From DASZCR01 sp035942915 (GTDB lineage Bacteria > Acidobacteriota > Blastocatellia > Pyrinomonadales > Pyrinomonadaceae), in NCBI GenBank assembly GCA_035942915.1, contig DASZCR010000371.1, positions 1 through 23,345 on the forward strand: a DNA stretch of 23,345 nt. The letters are read 5' to 3'. Of this stretch, positions 7,626 to 14,907 are shown in pieces. Positions within the stretch are counted from its first letter, which is position 1. Each line of letters begins with the position of its first letter. The notes beneath the pieces are model-generated. The model did not search any database and was not told where the DNA came from. It saw only the letters and a program-made list of their open reading frames with translations. A program made the translations under genes and the position numbers.

Positions 7626-8672
7626 ATGTCTGAGACAGTCCAGACCGCACCGCCTCTAGTTACGGGCAAGGCGACGCACGAGCGCAGGCGTCGTGTGGCG
7701 GCGCGCCCGACCGCGCGCGAATGGGTGCGTCATGCCGCGTTCCTGTTGCTGACGGCGCTGACGGCGACGTGGGCGGGCTTGATGCTCTCCGTCCCAGCCG
7801 ATGCGTTGGTCGAGCCGGAGATAGCCGCGCCCGCAACTGTCTCCGACTACGTCTCGTTCATCTTTGTCTACTACGCGCAGGCGCTCTCGGCCTATCACGC
7901 TTACGCGCTGGCGCACCCGCAGGTCATCTGGCAGGGCGCGACCTTCGCCTGCGCGCTCCTCTCGATTCTGCTCGCGCACGAGGCAGGCCACTACGTCGCC
8001 TGCCGGCTCTACGGAGTTGACGCGACGCTTCCCTTCTTCCTGCCCGCGCCGCCCCTTTTTCTCGCAGGCACGTTCGGCGCGTTCATCAAAATCAAGTCGC
8101 CGATTCCGTCGCGGCGCGCGCTCTTCGATATCGGCGTCGCGGGGCCGCTGGCGGGCTTTGTCGTCATCATCCCGGTCGCCGTTGCCGCGCTGCTGACGGC
8201 CGAACCGAATACTGCGCCGCTTCCGGCCGAAGGCGTCATCGTCTTCAACGACCCGCTGCTGCTGCGACTGCTGGCGAAAGTGCTGGCGGTCGAAGACCTG
8301 AGCGGTATCGCGCCGAACCCCTTCTACTTCGCGGCGTGGATTGGGCTGCTGGTGACGAGTCTGAACCTGCTGCCCGTCGGGCAACTCGACGGCGGACACG
8401 CCGTCTACTCACTCTTCGGCGCGCGCCTGCACAGGCTCGTCGGTATCGCCGCCTTCACGATGATGGTGGTGCTTGCGCCCCTCGGTTGGTTGTGGCACGG
8501 CGCTCCGAGCGGTGTCGTCTACGTGCTGCTGCTGGCCGTCATGCTGCGCATGCGTCACCCGGAGGCGGAAGACGAAAGCGACCGTCTGGGGCGTGGTCGC
8601 CTCGCGGTCGCCGTGCTGACGCTCGTCGTCTTCCTGCTCTCGTTTCAGCCCTTCCCCGTCACGCTCATCTAA
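7626..8672 (+). CDS. M50-family site-2-type membrane metalloprotease
   Basis: A 348-residue polytopic membrane protein. The zinc motif HEAGH (H118, E119, H122) lies in a hydrophobic helix, and the third-ligand motif is in NLLPVGQLDGGH (D255), both typical of M50 intramembrane proteases. No PDZ domain is visible, unlike RseP; the layout recalls shorter S2P proteins of the cyanobacterial/plant EGY type. ATG 7626 is chosen because the upstream in-frame ATG 7566 lies inside the repeat and would add a repeat-encoded peptide. No Shine-Dalgarno exists: the bases before ATG are the repeat arm plus a T run. It probably cuts membrane-bound regulators; the substrate is unknown. Confidence 0.88.
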   Translation: MSETVQTAPPLVTGKATHERRRRVAARPTAREWVRHAAFLLLTALTATWAGLMLSVPADALVEPEIAAPATVSDYVSFIFVYYAQALSAYHAYALAHPQVIWQGATFACALLSILLAHEAGHYVACRLYGVDATLPFFLPAPPLFLAGTFGAFIKIKSPIPSRRALFDIGVAGPLAGFVVIIPVAVAALLTAEPNTAPLPAEGVIVFNDPLLLRLLAKVLAVEDLSGIAPNPFYFAAWIGLLVTSLNLLPVGQLDGGHAVYSLFGARLHRLVGIAAFTMMVVLAPLGWLWHGAPSGVVYVLLLAVMLRMRHPEAEDESDRLGRGRLAVAVLTLVVFLLSFQPFPVTLI

Positions 8673-8687
8673 ATCCCATCGCAAAAC

Positions 8688-8733
8688 TTTGCGCCTCCCG
8701 CGTGAACATTTAATCTCACGCGGGAGGCGCAAA
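8688..8733. terminator. Bidirectional terminator hairpin
   Basis: Arms 8688-8705 and 8716-8733 are perfect 18-nt complements beginning TTTGCGCCTCCCG, with a 10-nt loop. It lies between the M50 gene (+, ends 8672) and a - strand gene ending at 8757. The U tract is short (about 3), so it is a strong hairpin with weak tails. Confidence 0.75.
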
Positions 8734-8756
8734 GGAGGCAGTTTGTCAGTTGTCGG

Positions 8757-9101
8757 CTAACGGCGCTCGGCCGGAAGGGTCTTCTCGATGACTCGGACGC
8801 TCCCGTCGGCGTGTGTGACGCGGATGCGTACCTCTTTGCGTCGTTCGATGCGAGGCGGCAGCGGCGGCGCTTCCACGTCCGGCAGGGGCGTGATGGCGAA
8901 CTCGCTGGCCGTCGGGCAGGAGTACTGTCTGGGCGGCGGTGGTACATCTTCGACGGCCGTCCTGAAGAAGACGGCGTTGGTAGTGCCGCATTTATCCTTG
9001 CGCGTGGTGCGCTCGGTGGCGCGGCCGAGGAGCATCGCGGCAGTAACGCCGATGGCGAAAGCGAGGACGGCGACCAACAGGTGCAGGACTAAACGTCGCA
9101 T
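8757..9101 (-). CDS. Small membrane-anchored protein of unknown function
   Basis: A 114-residue protein with one N-terminal hydrophobic segment (about 4-26, LVLHLLVAVLAFAIGVTAAMLL) acting as signal anchor. The outer part is short, with two Cys (in KDKCGTTN and QYSCPTAS) that could form a disulfide, Pro-rich stretches, and a basic C-terminal beta-like segment ending RVIEKTLPAERR. I do not recognise a family. GAGGAAA about 10-13 nt upstream supports ATG 9101. It is separated from the upstream LEA-like gene by a terminator, so it is probably transcribed alone, converging on the M50 gene. Confidence 0.65.
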   Translation of the reverse strand: MRRLVLHLLVAVLAFAIGVTAAMLLGRATERTTRKDKCGTTNAVFFRTAVEDVPPPPRQYSCPTASEFAITPLPDVEAPPLPPRIERRKEVRIRVTHADGSVRVIEKTLPAERR

Positions 9102-9194
9102 GGTCAGTATGTTTCCTCTCGAATGAGACTGGCTTGCATCTCCAATGATGCCGCGTAAATGTTTCGGGTTGACTACGACGGTGTAAAGCTCTTG

Positions 9195-9223
9195 TAAAAA
9201 TCGCGGCGCATGTCCTTGCGCCG
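9195..9223 (-). terminator. Intrinsic terminator after the LEA-like gene
   Basis: On the - strand, CGGCGCA (9223-9217), a 6-nt loop and TGCGCCG (9210-9204) form a 7-bp GC-rich stem. CGATTTTT follows. It is placed just after the stop codon at 9227. Confidence 0.6.
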
Positions 9224-9226
9224 AAC

Positions 9227-10240
9227 TTAGGCCGTCGCGGCCGCAGGCAGTAAGCCCTTAATCTCGCGCACGATGCGTTGCGCGTCCTGCTGGTCGCGCA
9301 GCGCAATCATAAAGAACTTGTAGCCCTGCTGGAAGCAGACCACTCCGTTGCCGAAGAGCCAGATGGCTTCGAGGACGGGGTTGCCGCCAAGCAGCCAACT
9401 GACGGGTGCGCCGACGATGGGGCCGGGCTGGAAAATCTGCGCGCAGATGGCCGCGCCCGCCGCAAAACTGAACGCGCCGAGCAGCGGTGCGCCGACGTAG
9501 CGCACAATCTTGCGCTCGAACTCGACGCGCTGGCGCTCGGCCTCTGTCAGTTCGCCTTCGGCGATTAACGCTTCGCGTCGTTGCAGGTAGTTGTCAAAGG
9601 CCGTCCCGGCGCGTCTGAGCGCCCAGACGGGAAGCGCCGAGTGTGTGAACCAGTGCGGATGCGCGCCGAGGAAGATGGCGTCGAAGCCGGGAAAAGCTGC
9701 GCCGAGGCGGATGCCGCCCGCCAGAGAGAGCGAGACCATGATGGCGCGTTTCGGATTTTCGCGTGCCCAGTCGAGCGCGCGAAAGAGGCCGACGGTGGTG
9801 GCCGAAGTCAGGCGCGTCGCACGCGCGCCCACGTCGTAGAGGTTCGATGCGCGGTCGTAGTAACGCTTTGCGCCGTCGAAGACTTCGCCGGCTTTATCCG
9901 TCGCGCTACGGCCTGCGGTGCGGAAAGTCTCGCCCGCTCCGCGTGCTGCGCGTGCGGCCTGCTCGGCGGCACGACGCGCCTGCTCGCGCATCTCCTGCGT
10001 GCGTTCGCGCACTTCGTCGGCGTGCTCGCGCAGGTCGAAGTTCTCGCCGAGACGTTCGGCCTCCGTGCGCGCGCGTTCGGACGCTTCGGAGACCTTCTCC
10101 GCGCCGCGACGTGCTGCGTCGCCCGCCACGCGTGCGCCCTCTTCGACGCGCTCCCTAATGTTGTACTTCTCGTCGAGTTCGCGCGCCTTGCGCCGCGCGG
10201 CCTCGCGCCACTCGTCGAGCCGGTCTCGGTAATCTGCCAT
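9227..10240 (-). CDS. LEA-like amphipathic/coiled-coil protein with C-terminal membrane segments
   Basis: A 337-residue protein of unknown function. Residues 1-145 are highly charged, Ala/Arg/Glu-rich and helical, with repeated segments such as EKVSEASERARTEAERLGE and REQARRAAEQAARAARGAGE, resembling LEA or apolipoprotein-type amphipathic helices. The C-terminal half has hydrophobic stretches near 167-185, 253-275 and 287-315 that could be membrane segments. AAAGG lies about 9 nt before ATG 10240. It starts 22 bp after the REC-GGDEF gene and is likely co-transcribed with it. A stress-related membrane or membrane-coating role is plausible for LEA-like helices, but that is inference. Confidence 0.75.
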   Translation of the reverse strand: MADYRDRLDEWREAARRKARELDEKYNIRERVEEGARVAGDAARRGAEKVSEASERARTEAERLGENFDLREHADEVRERTQEMREQARRAAEQAARAARGAGETFRTAGRSATDKAGEVFDGAKRYYDRASNLYDVGARATRLTSATTVGLFRALDWARENPKRAIMVSLSLAGGIRLGAAFPGFDAIFLGAHPHWFTHSALPVWALRRAGTAFDNYLQRREALIAEGELTEAERQRVEFERKIVRYVGAPLLGAFSFAAGAAICAQIFQPGPIVGAPVSWLLGGNPVLEAIWLFGNGVVCFQQGYKFFMIALRDQQDAQRIVREIKGLLPAAATA

Positions 10241-10262
10241 CTCGTCGCCTTTCGCTTCGCTT

Positions 10263-11267
10263 CTAGTGCCGGGTGATGTTGTAGGGGAACTTGAGTCCCC
10301 CAGAGTCGCCCGTGATTTTAGCGCGTTCGTCGCCTGTTTGTGATACGCCGTGAGCGGCCGCGCGGTTCGGCGCGGCTTCCGTCTGAGGATGGGCGACGCG
10401 GTCGCGCCCGCGCCGCTTGGCTTCGTAGAGCGCGGCGTCGGAGGCGGCGAAGAGGTCGCGCCCCGTAGCGGCGTGAGAAGGATATTCGGCGATGCCGAAG
10501 GAGGCCGAGATGCGCCCGACGCCGGGCACCTGCAGGGCGCGCACGCGCTCTCTCAGACGCTCGGCCACTTCAAGGCCGCGCGCGAGGTCTGTTTCGGGAA
10601 GGATGACGGCCAACTCGTCGCCGCCGATGCGCGCGCTCGTGTCGATGCCGCGCGTCCCGGCCTGAAGCGCGTTGGCAAGCGCGCGGATGGCTTCGTCTCC
10701 GGTGTCGTGGCCGTAGGTATCGTTGACCGCCTTGAAGTTGTCGAGGTCAATGAGCAACAGGCAGAAGCGGTGCTTGTAACGCTCCGAGCGCGAAACCTCC
10801 TTCTCCAACTGACGCTCGAAGCGACGGCGATTAGCAAGCCCCGTGAGATGGTCTGTGAAGGCCGCTTCCTCGCAACTGTCGAGATAGTTTTTGAATTCGA
10901 GCAAGGTGCGCGCGCGTGCGCGCAGGAGGTCGAGGTCGGTCGGGTCTGTGATGTATCCGAGCGCGCCCACTTCCGAGCCGAGACGAATGTCTCTGGCCTC
11001 GCCGCGCGCGGCCGACTGGATGATGACCGGGATGAACTTCGTCTGCGGGTTCGAGCGGATGCGACGCACCATCTCATAGCCGTCCATGCGCGGCATCATC
11101 ACGTCTGTGATGATAAGGTCGGGCGGCGCCGACTCGGTTGCGGCGAGTCCCTCCGCGCCGTCGGCGGCCGTCTGCACCTGATAGCCTTCTATTTCGAGCG
11201 CGAAGGCGAGGAGTTGACGCTTATCGGGTTCGTCGTCGACGACAAGGACGTTGAATTTCGTGCTCAT
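10263..11267 (-). CDS. Response regulator with GGDEF (diguanylate cyclase) domain
   Basis: A 334-residue REC-GGDEF protein, expected to make c-di-GMP from two GTP. REC (about 5-125) has D11/D12 and the phosphoacceptor D55 (IITDVMMPRMDGYE) with S85. The conserved Lys of the KP motif is replaced by Asp (YITD108P). GGDEF (about 135-295) contains LLIDLDNFKAVNDTYGH with metal ligand D174. The signature reads GGDEL (215-219), and an intact RxxD inhibitory site (R206-D209) precedes it. The tail after about 300 is disordered. No histidine kinase is nearby. It is divergent from the Crp/Fnr gene. Domain calls are secure; activity with GGDEL and regulation through a Lys-less REC are uncertain. Confidence 0.92.
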   Translation of the reverse strand: MSTKFNVLVVDDEPDKRQLLAFALEIEGYQVQTAADGAEGLAATESAPPDLIITDVMMPRMDGYEMVRRIRSNPQTKFIPVIIQSAARGEARDIRLGSEVGALGYITDPTDLDLLRARARTLLEFKNYLDSCEEAAFTDHLTGLANRRRFERQLEKEVSRSERYKHRFCLLLIDLDNFKAVNDTYGHDTGDEAIRALANALQAGTRGIDTSARIGGDELAVILPETDLARGLEVAERLRERVRALQVPGVGRISASFGIAEYPSHAATGRDLFAASDAALYEAKRRGRDRVAHPQTEAAPNRAAAHGVSQTGDERAKITGDSGGLKFPYNITRH

Positions 11268-11624
11268 AAAATTTCAGCCGCGCGGCGGCGGCAGCCACAG
11301 TCACCTCTCGATTTGGCAGCGAAACAGGTCTTGCACAGCGTCGGTCTTCGTGTTAGAGTGCGTCGCCAACAAGGATGGTTTCACAGGATGCGTTCGTTTG
11401 AAAGCTTGCTTTCGTCCTCATCGAACGCAGACCCAAAATAAATTGTCACTATATCGAGACCCTCGTAGCTGCGTTAAGCGGCGTCCGCGCACGCGTCCGT
11501 TCTTATCCGAACACAGGTCTGGCGTCCACCTCACAAGACCCACTCTGCGCGCGCACACACCGCCACGTTCGTTAAAGTTCCCGTAGGTCATCATCAATCC
11601 GACAACCGAGGTACGTCCCCCAAA
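11268..11624. other. Divergent intergenic region between REC-GGDEF and Crp/Fnr genes
   Basis: 357 bp without a convincing gene. It holds a candidate + strand promoter at 11331-11359 and AT-richer stretches near 11430-11460. A 111-residue open frame (11251-11586) overlaps the REC-GGDEF start and has the composition of non-coding sequence. I see no repeat or tRNA here. Confidence 0.6.
11331..11359 (+). promoter_or_regulatory. Candidate promoter upstream of the Crp/Fnr gene
   Basis: TTGCAC (11331-11336), 17-nt spacer, TAGAGT (11354-11359). If used for the Crp/Fnr gene, the leader would be about 260 nt. Confidence 0.35.
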
Positions 11625-12338
11625 ATGCCACACCGACGCGCTTGCGACATGACGGTAGCAGACCGCGCAGAGCTTCTCCGCCGCTCCGAAATCGGCGGCT
11701 GGCTCGGCGAGGAGATGCTCATGCAACTGGCCGCCGCTTCGACGGTCGCCGACTTTCGCCGACGCCGCTTCATCTACCGGCGCGGCGAGAGCGCCGATGC
11801 GCTCTACATCATCGCGCGCGGACGCGTCAAGCTCTGTTCGGTCGAAGAGGCGACGGGGCGCGAGGCCGTGATTGACATCGTCGGCCCCGGCTCACTCTTC
11901 GGCGAATCGTCTCTCTACGCGGCGACGGGCGAACGCGAGAAGTGCGCCGTCGCTTACGAGAACGTGCGCCTGCTGCGGATTCCTGTGGGGGAATTTCAAG
12001 GGGGGATGGCGGCGAACCGCGAGCTTTATGATTACACCTTCCGCCTCGTCGGTCAACGCCTTGCGCGCGCCGAGCGCCGCGTCGCCGACTTCGCCTTAGA
12101 CGCCATCCCGGCGCGCCTCGACAAATTGCTCGTCGAACTCTCCCAACGCTACGGGCGCAGAAGCCCCGAAGGCGTCCTCATCGACCTCGCCCTCCCGCAC
12201 CGCGAAATCGCCTCCATCGTCGGCTCGACGCGCGAGAGCGTCACCGTCCGCTTGAACGCCATGCGCCGCGCCGGTATCATCGACTTCGTTGACCGCAAAA
12301 TCCTGATTAAGACCCCGGCCGCCACAGCCGCCGCGTGA
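11625..12338 (+). CDS. Crp/Fnr-family transcription regulator
   Basis: A 237-residue regulator with an N-terminal cyclic-nucleotide-binding-type beta-roll (about 25-145) and a C-terminal winged helix (about 160-230; recognition helix within REIASIVGSTRESVTVRLN). In the effector loop, Crp's E-R-S-A is read here as E105-K-C-A, so the Arg and Ser that hold the cAMP phosphate are replaced, and cAMP may not be the ligand. There is no Fnr-type four-Cys cluster. The start may be ATG 11625 (GAGG 12 nt upstream) or ATG 11649. The stop TGA (12336-12338) lies inside the first heptamer-like unit of repeat copy 2. Targets are unknown. Confidence 0.92.
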   Translation: MPHRRACDMTVADRAELLRRSEIGGWLGEEMLMQLAAASTVADFRRRRFIYRRGESADALYIIARGRVKLCSVEEATGREAVIDIVGPGSLFGESSLYAATGEREKCAVAYENVRLLRIPVGEFQGGMAANRELYDYTFRLVGQRLARAERRVADFALDAIPARLDKLLVELSQRYGRRSPEGVLIDLALPHREIASIVGSTRESVTVRLNAMRRAGIIDFVDRKILIKTPAATAAA

Positions 12339-12434
12339 TGATGAGTGATAAGTGATAAGTGATAAGTGATAGGTGATGGGTGATAAGAGAAAGCCTGTTT
12401 CTTATCCTCTCACCCATCACCTATCACCTATCAC
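12335..12434. repeat. Heptamer-armed palindromic repeat, copy 2
   Basis: Left arm: GTGATGA (12335-12341), a 3-nt offset, then six phased units at 12345-12386 (three GTGATAA, then GTGATAG, GTGATGG, GTGATAA). Centre: GAGAAAGCCTGTTTCTTATC (12387-12406). Right arm: CTCTCAC, CCATCAC, CTATCAC, CTATCAC (12407-12434). The left arm is longer than the right, and three identical units in a row suggest heptamer slippage. It spans the gap between the Crp/Fnr gene and yacG and contains the stop codon of the former. Confidence 0.92.
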
Positions 12435-12443
12435 CGAAGAGCT

Positions 12444-12647
12444 ATGAAGTGCCCGAACTGCGGAAAGCCTGTCGAGTGGAAAGATAACCCTTTTCGTCCC
12501 TTCTGCTCCGAGCGTTGTAAGCTGATTGACTTCGGCGCGTGGGCTAACGAGGAATACACAGTGCCCTCGGATGAGCCACCGCCCGCGCTCGACGAGACGG
12601 GCAACATCCAGCCGAACGAGCGCACACCTCATTCCTCCGACTCCTGA
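12444..12647 (+). CDS. yacG: YacG family zinc protein (DNA gyrase inhibitor)
   Basis: A 67-residue protein matching YacG. Zinc ligands are C3, C6 (KCPNCGK), C21 and C25 (FCSERCK), followed by LIDFGAWANEEYTVP, diagnostic of the family. The acidic, Pro-rich tail is disordered. In E. coli YacG binds GyrB and inhibits gyrase. The start codon is only 9 nt from the end of repeat copy 2, with a weak GAAGAG upstream. It is followed by the TlpA-like gene, with a candidate promoter between them. Confidence 0.93.
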   Translation: MKCPNCGKPVEWKDNPFRPFCSERCKLIDFGAWANEEYTVPSDEPPPALDETGNIQPNERTPHSSDS

Positions 12648-12695
12648 CAAATTCGCGTGACCCGTCTGCCCGACTTGCGGCGTGCTTCCCGCGCC

Positions 12696-12726
12696 TTGCA
12701 CTCGGTCGTCGCCGGTCGTGTAAAAT
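12696..12726 (+). promoter_or_regulatory. Candidate promoter for the TlpA-like gene
   Basis: TTGCAC (12696-12701) and TAAAAT (12721-12726) are 19 nt apart, slightly long for sigma70. AAGGAG at 12743-12748 follows, 11 nt before ATG 12760. Confidence 0.4.
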
Positions 12727-12759
12727 GGAGACCTCTCATCCGAAGGAGTTTCGATACAG

Positions 12760-13317
12760 ATGCCTTTCTTGGAGTTCAACGAAAGTCCGCGTCCGCGACG
12801 CGCGCAGGCGACCACCGCCGCGCTCGCCGTCGCGCTCGTCTGTCTGCTCGTCTGCTCCGCCTGCGGGGGCGGCCCGAAGTACGCCGTCGCGCGCGAGCAC
12901 GGCTGGACGACGCTCGACGGACGGCGCGCGAAGTTGGCCGACTATCGCGGTCAAGTCGTCGTCCTCGACCTCTACGCCACCTACTGCCCGCCGTGTCTCG
13001 AAGAGATTCCGCACCTCATTGCCATTCAGCGCCGCTTCGGCTCGCAGGGCTTGCACGTCATCGGCCTCAACGCGGGCGGCGAGGAAGACCAGAAGAAAGT
13101 GCCTGAGTACATTCAGCGGCTCGGCATCCAGTATCAACTCGGCAACCCGGACGACGGACTCGTCGAGACGCTCTCCGGTCAGGACACAGCCATCCCCAAG
13201 ACCTTCGTCTACGACCGCCAAGGTCGCCTCGTCAAACGCTTCACGGGCTACGACGAAGAGGTCAAAGCCGGACTCGAAGCCGCCGTCCAGAAGGCGCTCG
13301 AAAGCCGCGCCGACTGA
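12760..13317 (+). CDS. TlpA/ResA-like thioredoxin-fold lipoprotein
   Basis: A 185-residue envelope thiol-disulfide protein. Residues 15-35 form a hydrophobic export signal ending in a lipobox-like VCSAC, giving C35 as the likely lipidated residue. The thioredoxin fold (about 45-180) has the active site C76-P-P-C79 (YATYCPPCLEE) and the cis-Pro loop in TAIPKTFVYD. CPPC and the insert GEEDQKKVPEYIQRLGIQYQL fit the AhpC/TSA-TlpA branch. It probably reduces disulfides outside the inner membrane, for example in cytochrome c maturation, but no cytochrome genes are nearby to support one substrate. The lipobox is not perfect (Cys at -3). Confidence 0.87.
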   Translation: MPFLEFNESPRPRRAQATTAALAVALVCLLVCSACGGGPKYAVAREHGWTTLDGRRAKLADYRGQVVVLDLYATYCPPCLEEIPHLIAIQRRFGSQGLHVIGLNAGGEEDQKKVPEYIQRLGIQYQLGNPDDGLVETLSGQDTAIPKTFVYDRQGRLVKRFTGYDEEVKAGLEAAVQKALESRAD

Positions 13318-13345
13318 CCCGGCAGGCTCCCGCCCTCCCGTTCGT

Positions 13346-13375
13346 TTGACGCTGAAGCCCCGGCAGGAGTATTAC
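13346..13375 (+). promoter_or_regulatory. Candidate promoter for pyruvate kinase
   Basis: TTGACG (13346-13351), 18-nt spacer, TATTAC (13370-13375), about 50 nt before GTG 13426. Confidence 0.45.
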
Positions 13376-13425
13376 AACAGACACCAAGAATCTTTCAGCC
13401 AGAACGACCGAGGGGGTTTCGCAAG

Positions 13426-14865
13426 GTGAGAAGAGCCAAGATACTCGCCACACTCGGCCCGGCTTCGCGCGAGCCTAGTGTGCTCGAAGCGTTGCTTGCG
13501 GCCGGCGCGAATGCCGTGCGTATTAACATGTCGCACGGCGAGCAGGAGGAGCACGCCGAAACGATTCGCCGCGCGCGTGCCGCCGCCGAACGGATGCGAC
13601 GCCCGCTCTCCATCCTCGTCGACCTCTCCGGGCCGAAGATAAGAACCGGCGTCCTCAAAGGCGGTCAGCCCGTCCAACTCGAACCGAACGCGCTGTTCAC
13701 CATCACGACGCGTTCGGTTGTCGGAGACGCGCGCGAAGTCTCGACCAACTACGCAGGCATGGCGCGCGACGTGCGACCGGGCACGCGCGTCCTGCTCGAC
13801 GATGGGGCTATCGAGCTTTCGGTCGAGCGCACGACGGAGACGGACGTTATCTGCCGCGTCGTCAACGGCGGCACGCTCTCCGAACGCAAGGGCATCAACC
13901 TGCCCGGCGTCGTCCTGCCCATCCCTTCACTCACGGACAAAGACCGGCGCGACCTTCAGTGGGCGGTCAAGCAGAGCGTCGATTACATCGCGCTCTCGTT
14001 CGTGCGCCGTGCGGAGGACTGCCATGAGGCCAAGTCTCTGATTGCTGCGGCGGGCGGGCGTCAACCGCTTGTCGCCAAGATTGAGAAGGCCGAAGCGATT
14101 ACGAATCTGACAGACATCATCGCGGCAGCCGACGGCGTGATGGTCGCGCGCGGCGACCTCGGCGTCGAGACGAGCGTCGAAATCGTCCCCGTCTATCAAA
14201 AGCGCATCATCGAGGAGGCCAACCGCAAGGGCAAGTTCGTCATCACGGCGACGCAGATGCTTCAATCGATGATTGCCGAGCCGCGACCGACGCGCGCAGA
14301 GGCTTCGGATGTGGCGAACGCCGTGTGGGACGGCTCGGACGCCGTGATGCTCTCGGCCGAGACGGCGACGGGCGCGTACCCGGTCGTGACGGTGGCGACG
14401 ATGGCTCGCATCATCGAGTCGGCCGAAACCGGCAAGAAGACCGGCTCGAACGACATTGCGAAGTGGGCGGGCAAACAGTCGGGTCGCATCAGCCGCGCGT
14501 TGTGCGAGGCGGCGGCCTTCGCGGCCGAGGAGTTGGGCACGAAGACGACAGCCGTCTTCACACAGTCAGGACTGATGGCGCGACGCCTCTCTGCACTCAG
14601 GCCGGAGCAGCACATCGTCGCTCTCACGCCGAGCCGCGAAGTGCAGAACGAGTTGGCGATAATCTGGGGCGTCGAGGCGCTCGTCCATCCGCACTGCGAG
14701 AGCACGGAAGAGATTATGCGCGTCGGCGAGCGGACGCTGCTTGAGGCGGGCGCTGTGCAGCAGGGCGAGACGCTCATCGTCATGGCGGGCAGACTTTCGG
14801 GGATGAAGTTGTCGAGTTCGGTCGCCGTCTACACGGTCGGCGAGGAAGTGCCGAGACAGGAATAA
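13426..14865 (+). CDS. pyk: Pyruvate kinase
   Basis: A 479-residue enzyme of usual length, converting phosphoenolpyruvate and ADP to pyruvate and ATP in the last step of glycolysis. Visible motifs are K5-ILATLGPASR, R32-I-N-M-S-H (substrate and K+ site), DLSGPKIRTG, the B domain (about 70-165), KIEKAEAITNL with the catalytic Lys, MVARGDLGVE (metal site) and TATQMLQSMI followed by the helix RPTRAEASDVANAVWDGSDA. The C-terminal domain (about 350-475) is the usual allosteric region. It starts with GTG after an AGGGGG-like ribosome site and has its own candidate promoter. The TPR protein gene follows 42 bp later. Confidence 0.97.
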   Translation: MRRAKILATLGPASREPSVLEALLAAGANAVRINMSHGEQEEHAETIRRARAAAERMRRPLSILVDLSGPKIRTGVLKGGQPVQLEPNALFTITTRSVVGDAREVSTNYAGMARDVRPGTRVLLDDGAIELSVERTTETDVICRVVNGGTLSERKGINLPGVVLPIPSLTDKDRRDLQWAVKQSVDYIALSFVRRAEDCHEAKSLIAAAGGRQPLVAKIEKAEAITNLTDIIAAADGVMVARGDLGVETSVEIVPVYQKRIIEEANRKGKFVITATQMLQSMIAEPRPTRAEASDVANAVWDGSDAVMLSAETATGAYPVVTVATMARIIESAETGKKTGSNDIAKWAGKQSGRISRALCEAAAFAAEELGTKTTAVFTQSGLMARRLSALRPEQHIVALTPSREVQNELAIIWGVEALVHPHCESTEEIMRVGERTLLEAGAVQQGETLIVMAGRLSGMKLSSSVAVYTVGEEVPRQE

Positions 14866-14907
14866 GGTCACTCTGCGCGTGCGACCGACACAGAGGCGGG
14901 CGAAGGA

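Noticed and set aside
11251..11586. 111-residue frame in the GGDEF-Crp gap
   Set aside because: It begins inside the divergent REC-GGDEF gene, has no ribosome site, and its sequence has no domain-like pattern.
14866..14907. GTG at 14879 as start of the TPR membrane protein
   Set aside because: It is in another frame; TTG 14908 is the first in-frame start with the membrane segment intact.
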